DNA from: Spirochaeta sp.
GTDB taxonomy: Bacteria > Spirochaetota > Spirochaetia > Sphaerochaetales > Sphaerochaetaceae
DNA: 7,555 nt
Direction: 5' to 3'
NCBI GenBank assembly: GCA_020054965.1
Contig: JAIMZO010000070.1
Span: 1 to 7,555 of the forward strand
The notes beneath the pieces are model-generated. The model made no database searches. It was not told where the DNA came from and saw only the letters and a program-made list of their open reading frames with translations. Shown here one piece after another: positions 1 to 5,457 of this stretch. Each line of letters opens with the position of its first letter. The stretch's first letter is position 1. The position numbers and the translations under genes are program-made.

Positions 1-645
1 TTCGAAGGCTTTTCGTATAACCTTGTTGACTTCACTGGTCTTGGCTTGTTCCAGTTCTTCAGCAGTGAAAAGCAGTGAAAGATCGGCTTCAATTCGGTTT
101 CCTCGGCTTTTCAGGTTCCAAAGAGGGCTATTCAGGTAGTGCCCATGCATATTCAGCATCACCACAGGAACCCCCAACAGCTTGGCCATCTTACCGAGGG
201 AGTCAGGAAGTATGGCAGTCGTACCCACCAGTGAATATCGAGCTTCCGGGTAGAGAGCCAGGATATCCTTGTTGACGGTCAAAACCTCCCTGATATGTCT
301 GACCAGCTGAAGGTCATTGGTAAACTTGCGTTTGCAAATTCCCCCAGCGTTTCGCAGCAGCCACTCCCGTTTGAGAAACCCATCGATTGCCACGACATAG
401 TTTGCTCTATGGGGGAAAAGGGCAGCGGTGGTCACCTTGAAATCAATGAATGCCATATGTGTACAGAGTAAGAGAAAGGGAGGTTTGACCCCTTCCATTC
501 TGGTACGATTGATTTTCAGCTTATGTTTCCACACGGCAGGGTAGCTGAGTAGCCATGTTACAGGTCTTAGATAGTGGCGTTGTCTGATGGGCTTTTTCTG
601 CATATCAAAACGCTTTGCTTGTTGTAGTTCCTCAAATCCCGTCAT
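1..645 (-). CDS. PlsC-like lysophospholipid/glycerol acyltransferase family protein (partial, 3' end outside window)
   Basis: An open frame of 215 codons runs from an ATG at 645-643 to the left window edge with no stop. The start is supported by a purine-rich AAGGAAGA SD site just upstream (about 651-658 on the plus strand). The protein shows the hallmarks of membrane-associated acyl-CoA/ACP-dependent acyltransferases. These are an HX4D catalytic motif (His63 to Asp68, context CTHMAFID), a YPEAR block at about 132-136 equivalent to the family's FPEG substrate-binding motif, and a downstream VPVV block at about 159-162. Such enzymes usually transfer a fatty acyl chain to a lysophospholipid or glycerol phosphate at the inner membrane face. 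The exact acceptor cannot be read from the sequence. FPEG appears as YPEA, so this is probably a divergent subgroup rather than classical PlsC. The gene is divergent from the 746-1843 gene and has no obvious link to the uronate operon. Confidence 0.85.
   Translation of the reverse strand, partial: MTGFEELQQAKRFDMQKKPIRQRHYLRPVTWLLSYPAVWKHKLKINRTRMEGVKPPFLLLCTHMAFIDFKVTTAALFPHRANYVVAIDGFLKREWLLRNAGGICKRKFTNDLQLVRHIREVLTVNKDILALYPEARYSLVGTTAILPDSLGKMAKLLGVPVVMLNMHGHYLNSPLWNLKSRGNRIEADLSLLFTAEELEQAKTSEVNKVIRKAFE
61..80. repeat. Perfect 10-bp tandem repeat inside the acyltransferase gene
   Basis: The decamer agcagtgaaa occurs twice head-to-tail at 61-70 and 71-80. It lies in the C-terminal coding part of the acyltransferase gene, where the minus strand encodes a SLLFTAEE stretch. 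The unit is not a multiple of three, so gain or loss of one copy would shift the frame. The residues on both sides still look like plausible protein, so the present copy number appears to be the in-frame one. Confidence 0.7.
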
Positions 646-664
646 TACCGTCTTCCTTTGTCAC

Positions 665-693
665 AATGTAGCGTGTAGGAATCAAGAGAACAA
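665..693 (-). promoter_or_regulatory. Possible weak sigma-70 promoter for the acyltransferase gene
   Basis: Read on the minus strand there is a TTGTTC -35-like hexamer (plus coordinates 688-693), a 17-nt spacer and a TACATT -10-like hexamer (665-670). The -10 element ends 19 nt before the acyltransferase start codon, which leaves room for the SD site. The match to consensus is modest (3/6 and 4/6), so this is a candidate only. Confidence 0.3.
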
Positions 694-710
694 GTACGGC
701 GCTGTAGTCA

Positions 711-739
711 TTGGATAAGTACCATGAATCTTGTATAGT
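711..739 (+). promoter_or_regulatory. Sigma-70-type promoter driving the 746-1843 gene
   Basis: TTGGAT (711-716) and TATAGT (734-739) are separated by exactly 17 nt, a good match in sequence and spacing to a housekeeping promoter. Transcription would be expected to start about 6-8 nt after the -10 box, at roughly 745-747. That coincides with the ATG at 746, so the transcript would have little or no 5' leader. Confidence 0.6.
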
Positions 740-745
740 GGAACC

Positions 746-1843
746 ATGAAACACACAACCCTGTATGAACTGGCCAAGGCTTATCAAGATGCTTCCATAG
801 ATTCAGTTTTTTCGGAAAACGACCTGATCTGCATACTTTCTGAAGAACAGGTACCATATTATGTATCGGTTGTGGATTCAGCGTTTGCTGCTTATCGGGG
901 GGAAAAGGGTCTCACTGGCTACCTTGCTCTCTCGCTGCAGGATGAGGGTATCTCAGAGATGGAAAACCTGGATCTCCAAGAGGCTCAGGAGTGTTTGCTT
1001 GGCATTATGCGAACAGCGAAAGAGAATCTGGAAGAGAGTGACCTCAAGGCAGCTGAAGAGAGTGGGGTACCTTTCAGCGAAGATGCCTACCCCCAGTTCA
1101 GGAGCAAGGAACAGTACAAGGTCCCCTGGTACATCAGTGATAAAGAAGAAGCGGATTTAATCCTCATCCTTCGTGGCTTGCTGTTTGCCAAGGAGTATTT
1201 CGCATCCTATAAGAAAACCAAGAAGACCAACACGTTTTCTTTCTGGATTGATTCTCTTCAGTTGGAAGAGACAGACAAGAAGGAGTACATCCCCACACTG
1301 GAGAAGAAAGGTGATAGCTTTTCAGTCAGTGCCCGGGTATTGCAGGATGAAGCTTATGGATTCTACTATCCGCAAGCATTTTTTACCAATGAAGATCGTC
1401 AATTGCAATACAAGAGGATGAAGGCAAGACCAGGAAAGATCATGGCACTGGCAATCGGTATGATGATTGAGCCGATACTCCCCAAAGAAGGTGAGAGACC
1501 TGTGTATCCCTTCTATAGCCTTGCCTATGACCCGCAATCTCATCAAGTGCTTGATGTCTTCCTGGTTGAGGATTATGAACAGGAACATGGGAAGATCATC
1601 AGCCGCTTGCTCGAGCTGTTTGAGAAGGAAGGAAAGCCACAGGCAATCCACTGCTATGGCAAGAGAACCCTTCCACTGCTTTCCGAATTAGGCAAGCAGA
1701 TCGGTATCATGGTGGTCAGTGGGAATCAGGAGGAAGAGATGGATAGCCTGATCCAGGATATGTTCAAGGAACTCTATGAGATTCCTCATGACCATGATCA
1801 TCATACCTGCAATCATGAACATCACCATCATCATGAAGAGTAG
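746..1843 (+). CDS. Protein of unknown function, DUF7309/DUF6930-like, with C-terminal histidine-rich tail
   Basis: A 365-residue acidic, soluble protein starting at the ATG at 746. An in-frame TTG at 731 would add five residues, but it lies just upstream of the likely -10 box and has no SD site, so ATG 746 is preferred. No signal peptide or membrane segment is visible. The N-terminal half carries a pattern I associate from memory with DUF7309: an LYELAK start, a GEKGLTGYL stretch, and a YPQFRS...VPWY segment followed by an Ala/Leu-rich helix. The C-terminal part (about 310-345, KPQAIHCYGKR followed by LLSELGKQIGI) resembles DUF6930. Neither match could be checked by search. Both families lack an assigned function to my knowledge. 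The last 18 residues (from about 348) contain ten histidines with acidic residues and one cysteine, a likely Ni/Zn/Co-binding tail. The gene is apparently monocistronic, with its own promoter, and converges on the cupin gene. Confidence 0.8.
   Translation: MKHTTLYELAKAYQDASIDSVFSENDLICILSEEQVPYYVSVVDSAFAAYRGEKGLTGYLALSLQDEGISEMENLDLQEAQECLLGIMRTAKENLEESDLKAAEESGVPFSEDAYPQFRSKEQYKVPWYISDKEEADLILILRGLLFAKEYFASYKKTKKTNTFSFWIDSLQLEETDKKEYIPTLEKKGDSFSVSARVLQDEAYGFYYPQAFFTNEDRQLQYKRMKARPGKIMALAIGMMIEPILPKEGERPVYPFYSLAYDPQSHQVLDVFLVEDYEQEHGKIISRLLELFEKEGKPQAIHCYGKRTLPLLSELGKQIGIMVVSGNQEEEMDSLIQDMFKELYEIPHDHDHHTCNHEHHHHHEE
1787..1840 (+). other. Histidine-rich metal-binding-like tail coding segment
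   Basis: These 18 codons encode the extreme C-terminus of the preceding protein. They comprise ten His, six acidic residues or amides, one Thr and one Cys, in HDHDHH and HEHHHHH clusters. Such tails are typical of nickel or zinc chaperones and metal-storage extensions (HypB, SlyD, UreE, CooJ types). Here the tail is attached to a protein with no visible relation to those families, so metal binding is inferred from composition alone. Confidence 0.6.
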
Positions 1844-1847
1844 GTAA

Positions 1848-2183
1848 TCAGGCATCTCCTCGCTTGGGGACGATGCAGATGAACACGAATTGCCCCTCTC
1901 CTGCGTTGGAAATCTGATGGTCAATTCCATCCGGCACATAGGCAACCGATCCACTTTTCAGTGGATAGTCCTTACCGTCCATGAAGAGATTCCCTTTCCC
2001 TTCCACTGCAAAAATGACATGTTGCCATGGATGGGAGTGGTGAGGAGCCTTTCCTTCCTTCTCCAAGGTGAACATGCGCATTACATAGTCTTCCCACCCT
2101 TGCTCAGGGCCAATGAGGACCTGCTTGATGACTTTATCTGCTATATTCTTTTTTTCAATCTCATCGCGATGTGATACAAACAT
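1848..2183 (-). CDS. Small single-domain cupin with four-histidine metal site
   Basis: An 111-residue protein forming one conserved beta-barrel (cupin) domain. Motif 1 reads HSHPWQH and supplies His49, His51 and His55. Motif 2 (PDGIDHQ) supplies His89. This 4-His arrangement, with His in place of the usual Glu, matches the small manganese cupin type exemplified by Thermotoga maritima TM1459, which is of similar length. The start at 2183 has a strong AGGAG SD site 5 nt upstream that overlaps the oxidoreductase stop codon, so the two genes are probably translationally coupled. At the end of a uronate operon it may act on an unsaturated or keto-deoxy uronate, as the pectin-pathway cupin KdgF does. 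However, the motif pattern does not specifically resemble KdgF as I remember it, so the substrate is unknown. A sugar-binding or isomerase role is equally possible. Confidence 0.85.
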   Translation of the reverse strand: MFVSHRDEIEKKNIADKVIKQVLIGPEQGWEDYVMRMFTLEKEGKAPHHSHPWQHVIFAVEGKGNLFMDGKDYPLKSGSVAYVPDGIDHQISNAGEGQFVFICIVPKRGDA

Positions 2184-2194
2184 ATGCTCTCCTA
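2184..2194 (-). promoter_or_regulatory. Overlapping stop codon/SD site at the oxidoreductase-cupin junction
   Basis: The oxidoreductase stop TAG (2194-2192) forms the first bases of the TAGGAG ribosome-binding site of the cupin gene, whose ATG lies at 2183. The arrangement supports co-translation of the two proteins and the choice of the cupin start. Confidence 0.7.
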
Positions 2195-3166
2195 TTTTCC
2201 TTGCAATCGTTCCATTACCCAGTCAGTACGCATGCCACTCTCTCCTGTACTGGGGCAGTGACCTTTGCCCAACAATTCATCGGTAACCGTTTGGATGAGG
2301 GGTTGTGCTACATGTTCTGGAGGTTCAGGAACGGCAATAACCTCCCTCCCATTCCCTGTCTCAAGGATTATCGGTTTCCCGATATCCAGTACAGAGTAGG
2401 AGAGGATGCCCTTGCTCCCGAAGATGGTGGTGGTATCCTCGTCCTTGCAGGTGTTGAAACACCAAAGTCCCGTACCACAGACACCACTCCCTGTCCTGAA
2501 ACTGCCATGGACAATATCATCAGCTCCATACATTTGGCTTTGGTTTCGGCCTTCTCCTGTTGCCTCGACAATGGGACCAAAATAGAAGTCGATCAGATCA
2601 AGGGAGTGTGAGCCAACATCGAGCAACAAACCGCCCCCGCTTTTCTCTGGTTGTACTCTCCATCTCCCCTTGCCCACGGTATCTTCTGGTTTGATGGATT
2701 GCAGCAACTCCACATGGACCGCCCTGATCTCTCCAAGTTTTCCACTGTCGATCATCTCTTTGATCATAAGGTATTTTGGGAGTGCCCTGCGATAGTAAGC
2801 ACTGAAAAAGGGAATGGAGTGTTGCTTGCAATACTCCACCATCTCCTTGCTTTGTGCATAGGAAACTCCCAGGGGTTTTTCACAGTAGACTGGTTTTCCC
2901 TTTGATGCTGAGAGGAGAGTATAGTAGTGGTGGGAGTCTGGATGGGTAGCAATGTAGATTGCATCCACCTGTGGATCCTCAATGAGCTTGAGTGCATCAT
3001 CATACCAGGTGTCCACTCCATGGCGTCTGGCATAATCGGCTGCCTTCTCCGCATTTCGCCTCATGACAGCTACAAGTGAAGCCCCCTCTGCTTTCTGGAA
3101 TCCAGGGCCGCTTTTCACTTCAGTTACATTGCCGCATCCAATAATACCCCATCTAACTTGTTGCAT
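2192..3166 (-). CDS. Gfo/Idh/MocA-family NAD(P)-dependent oxidoreductase
   Basis: A 324-residue protein of normal family length. The N-terminal Rossmann fold begins with GIIGCGNV (residues 7-14) for NAD(P) binding. The family signature CEKPLG (95-100) places the catalytic Lys at 97. The C-terminal domain has GGGLLLDVGSHSLD (177-190) with the expected Asp183 and His187 of the catalytic triad. Members oxidise or reduce hydroxyls of sugars, inositols and sugar acids, usually reversibly. Substrate cannot be assigned from sequence. The start ATG at 3166 has an AAAGGAG SD site 7 nt upstream. The gene lies 70 nt downstream of the KdgR-like regulator and 8 nt upstream of the cupin gene, so it likely handles a uronate-derived or uronate-containing sugar. 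Confidence 0.9.
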   Translation of the reverse strand: MQQVRWGIIGCGNVTEVKSGPGFQKAEGASLVAVMRRNAEKAADYARRHGVDTWYDDALKLIEDPQVDAIYIATHPDSHHYYTLLSASKGKPVYCEKPLGVSYAQSKEMVEYCKQHSIPFFSAYYRRALPKYLMIKEMIDSGKLGEIRAVHVELLQSIKPEDTVGKGRWRVQPEKSGGGLLLDVGSHSLDLIDFYFGPIVEATGEGRNQSQMYGADDIVHGSFRTGSGVCGTGLWCFNTCKDEDTTTIFGSKGILSYSVLDIGKPIILETGNGREVIAVPEPPEHVAQPLIQTVTDELLGKGHCPSTGESGMRTDWVMERLQGK

Positions 3167-3236
3167 GAACAGACTCCTTTCTCATCATGATAGCTCATAG
3201 GTGGAGAAAAAACATCCCCGGGGAATTCTTACCGCT
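3167..3236 (-). other. Intergenic gap between regulator and oxidoreductase: palindrome, T-run and possible internal promoter
   Basis: This is the largest gap inside the leftward gene array. It contains a perfect 10-bp palindrome, TCCCCGGGGA (3215-3224), followed in the direction of transcription by six T residues (3207-3212). It also holds a TATCAT -10-like hexamer (3187-3192) without a convincing -35, and the AAAGGAG SD site of the oxidoreductase gene (3174-3180). The palindrome has no loop, so it is a poor hairpin. It could be a protein-binding site or a weak terminator remnant. The gap may let the last two genes be expressed independently of the uxa genes. Confidence 0.35.
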
Positions 3237-4025
3237 TTACTTGGCTTCTTCCCAGCCAAGAAGGTGAGAGAGGTTTGTACATGCAGCCAGTATGGACTTG
3301 GTGATGTGTTCCTGCTCTTCCGGATTGAAACGGAAAAGAGGCCAGGAGACACTCATCGCAGCAACGACCTTTCCTGTGTAGTCCTTGATTGGGGAGCCGA
3401 TGCAGAGCGTGCCCATTTCATGCTCTTCATTGTCGCTTGCCCAGCCTCGATTGCGGATTTGCTGCAACTCCTGTTTCAATACCCCAATATCGGTAATGGT
3501 ATTTGGGGTGAATGGTTTCATTTTGACCGATTCGAGATACGCATCCAACGAATCTTGCGTCATGTCACTGAGCAGGACCTTCCCGATGGCTGTACAGTAC
3601 AGGGGGATTGCCTTTCCAACCCGTGAGTGCATTCTGATGGTGAAGGAGGACTCCTTCTTCAGGACATAGACAGCCTTGTCCTCCTCCAGCACTCCCATAT
3701 GCACCGTCTCGCCCAGTTCATCACAGAGCCTTTGGGCGACAGGATTGGCCACATGAATCAGATCGATATGCTCAAGCCCATGGGATCCCACAGAGAACAT
3801 CTTCAGCGTTAGGCTGTAGAGATCTGTGTTATCCCGATAGACATATCCAAGGTTGACCAAGGTGGAAAGAAACCTGAGCAGGGTTGCTTTTGGCAAACCT
3901 GTCTCCTTGGAGAGTTGTTCCAGATTGATGCTTTGATGCTTGGACAATGTCTCCAGGATGACAATGGTTCTAATAACACCGCTGGTTTGTTGTTTCTCTC
4001 CTGCCGGCTTGGTTATCTTTCCCAT
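3237..4025 (-). CDS. kdgR: IclR-family transcriptional regulator, KdgR-like
   Basis: A 262-residue DNA-binding regulator. The frame is open further upstream into uxaC, but the ATG at 4025 gives the usual IclR length and lies 4 nt after the uxaC stop, so it is chosen. Only a weak GAGAG SD site precedes it, which suggests translational coupling to uxaC. The N-terminal winged helix-turn-helix lies at about 15-75 (recognition region around LSKETGLPKATLLRFL). The IclR effector-binding domain follows at about 80-255. Segments such as YSLTLKMF (70-77), DLIHVAN and PLYCTAIGKVLL (141-152) closely resemble my recollection of enterobacterial KdgR, which senses KDG and controls pectin/uronate genes. Effector and operator are inferred from that likeness and from the adjacent KDG-forming enzymes. 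Other uronate-pathway IclR regulators remain possible. Confidence 0.88.
   Translation of the reverse strand: MGKITKPAGEKQQTSGVIRTIVILETLSKHQSINLEQLSKETGLPKATLLRFLSTLVNLGYVYRDNTDLYSLTLKMFSVGSHGLEHIDLIHVANPVAQRLCDELGETVHMGVLEEDKAVYVLKKESSFTIRMHSRVGKAIPLYCTAIGKVLLSDMTQDSLDAYLESVKMKPFTPNTITDIGVLKQELQQIRNRGWASDNEEHEMGTLCIGSPIKDYTGKVVAAMSVSWPLFRFNPEEQEHITKSILAACTNLSHLLGWEEAK
3240..3260 (-). other. Potential RNA hairpin at the 3' end of the regulator gene
   Basis: A perfect 7-bp inverted repeat, CTTGGCT...AGCCAAG, with a 7-nt loop covers the last seven sense codons (L-G-W-E-E-A-K) immediately before the stop codon. No T-run follows directly; the nearest lies about 28 nt downstream. It is therefore not a canonical intrinsic terminator. 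It could stabilise the 3' end of an upstream mRNA segment or be a coding coincidence. Confidence 0.3.
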
Positions 4026-4029
4026 GGTA

Positions 4030-5433
4030 TCAACTCTCGAAATAAGCTTTTGCATTACCAAAGGAGATGTTCTCAACCACCTTTCCCAGCATCTCCATGT
4101 CGTATGGAACTTCTCCTTCTTCTGCCCAGGTACCCAGGATATTACAGAGGATACGTCTGAAATACTCATGCCTGGAGTAGGAGAGGAAGGACCGGCTGTC
4201 GGTAAGCATCCCGATGAAACGGGGGAGCAGGCCAACGTTGCCAAGAATCTTCATCTGCTCTTCCATGCCATCCTTGTGGTCAGCAAACCACCAGGCAGAA
4301 CCAAGCTGCATTTTTCCAGGGATCCCATCCTGGTAGCAACCCATCAAGGTAGCCAAGGTGTAGTAATCCTTTGGGTTGAGTGTATAGAGAATCGTCTTGG
4401 GTACCTCGCCGGTGGTAGAGAGATTGTTCAGGAAAGCGGATAGTCCTTCAGCAAGATCCTTGTCGTGGGAGGCATCAAAGCCGGTATCAGGTCCGAGTTT
4501 CTTGTACATCAAGCCATTGTTGTCCCTGATGGCTGCAAAATGCAACTGCATGGCAATGTTGCGCTTTGCATACGCCTTTGCAAGATGCGTAAGGACAAAC
4601 GTCTTGTAGGCTTCCACCTCTTCATGGTTCAGGCACTTGCCATTCATCTTTTTCGCGAAGATTTCATTCACTTCCCGCTCGCTCTTGAAAACAGCTGGAG
4701 CGGTCACTAGTGCATGGTCGCTGGCCTTGCAACCCATACTCACAAAGAAATCCAGCCGATCGATCAGGATTGCAACAACATCGCTGACCAAGGTGATGGA
4801 TTTCCCGGAAACAGTTTCCAAGGATTCCATATAGGCGCAGAATGTCTCTTTCTCAATGTTCAATGCCTTGTCGGGACGGAAGGAGGGTATTACTGTGGCT
4901 GGGACTTCCTTTTGTGAGGCAATTTGCTTATGGTATGCCAAATCATCAGCAGGGTCATCGGTGGTTCCTACCGCGTAGACCTTGAACTGTTTCATGATAC
5001 CTGTCACTGAGAGGTTCTCGTTTTCCTTGAACTGTCGGTTTGCCTCTTCATAGATTTCCTTTGCGTTCTTTGTGTTGAGCACCTCATGGATGCCGAAATA
5101 CCGCTGTAATTCAAGATGGGTCCAATGGTAGAGAGGATTTCCCAAGGCATTTTCCATGGTACCTGCCCATGCCAGGAACTTTTCATACGGGTCTGCGTCC
5201 TTCCCGGTAATCAGTTCCTCTGGGACCCCATTTGCACGCATGGCACGCCACTTGTAGTGGTCTCCTCCAAGCCAAGCATCGGTAATGGTCGAGAACTTCT
5301 TGTTCTCAGCTATTTCCTTCGGGTTGAGGTGGCAGTGATAATCATAGATCTTCTGGTCTTTTGCATACTCATGATACAGCTTCTGGGCTGTTTTTGTTTG
5401 TAATAGAAAGTGTTCGTCCATGAATTGTTTCAT
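4030..5433 (-). CDS. uxaC: Glucuronate/galacturonate isomerase (uronate isomerase)
   Basis: A 467-residue cytoplasmic enzyme, close to the length of E. coli UxaC (about 470). It interconverts D-galacturonate with D-tagaturonate and D-glucuronate with D-fructuronate (EC 5.3.1.12), the first step of hexuronate catabolism. Characteristic segments are IYDYHCHLNPKEIAEN (29-44, with the HxH metal-site pair His33/His35 of the amidohydrolase fold), DAWLGGDHYKWRAMRANG (52-69), LHFAAIRDNNG in the middle and MLTDSRSFLSYSRHEYFRR near the C-terminus. The ATG at 5433 is preceded by AAAGGAG 7 nt upstream. The gene starts 24 nt after uxaA ends and is followed 4 nt later by the regulator, as expected of one polycistronic mRNA. 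No key motif seems missing. Confidence 0.96.
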   Translation of the reverse strand: MKQFMDEHFLLQTKTAQKLYHEYAKDQKIYDYHCHLNPKEIAENKKFSTITDAWLGGDHYKWRAMRANGVPEELITGKDADPYEKFLAWAGTMENALGNPLYHWTHLELQRYFGIHEVLNTKNAKEIYEEANRQFKENENLSVTGIMKQFKVYAVGTTDDPADDLAYHKQIASQKEVPATVIPSFRPDKALNIEKETFCAYMESLETVSGKSITLVSDVVAILIDRLDFFVSMGCKASDHALVTAPAVFKSEREVNEIFAKKMNGKCLNHEEVEAYKTFVLTHLAKAYAKRNIAMQLHFAAIRDNNGLMYKKLGPDTGFDASHDKDLAEGLSAFLNNLSTTGEVPKTILYTLNPKDYYTLATLMGCYQDGIPGKMQLGSAWWFADHKDGMEEQMKILGNVGLLPRFIGMLTDSRSFLSYSRHEYFRRILCNILGTWAEEGEVPYDMEMLGKVVENISFGNAKAYFES

Positions 5434-5457
5434 AATCGTTCTCCTTTATTTCGCATT

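Noticed and set aside
75..275. Plus-strand 66-codon open frame in the left edge region
   Set aside because: It is antisense to the acyltransferase gene and its translation is Ser/Pro/Gly-rich without a domain.
724..738. Tiny upstream open frame (ATG at 724, four codons) before the His-tail gene
   Set aside because: It lies between the -35 and -10 boxes of the predicted promoter, so it would not be transcribed from it, and it has no SD site.
2171..2611. Plus-strand open frame of 146 codons opposite the oxidoreductase gene
   Set aside because: It is antisense to a gene with clear family motifs. The translation shows no recognisable domain and there is no convincing ribosome-binding site.
3207..3224. 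Intrinsic terminator formed by CCCCGGGG plus T6 after the regulator
   Set aside because: The palindrome has no loop; forming one would leave only about three pairs. I do not call it a terminator and keep it only as part of an unexplained intergenic cluster.
3201..3626. Plus-strand open frame of 141 codons opposite the regulator gene
   Set aside because: It mirrors the KdgR-like coding sequence, its composition is not protein-like, and it has no supporting motif.
4026..4244. Upstream extension of the regulator frame, overlapping the end of uxaC
   Set aside because: The extra 73 residues are out-of-frame uxaC sequence without IclR similarity. The ATG at 4025 gives the normal family length.
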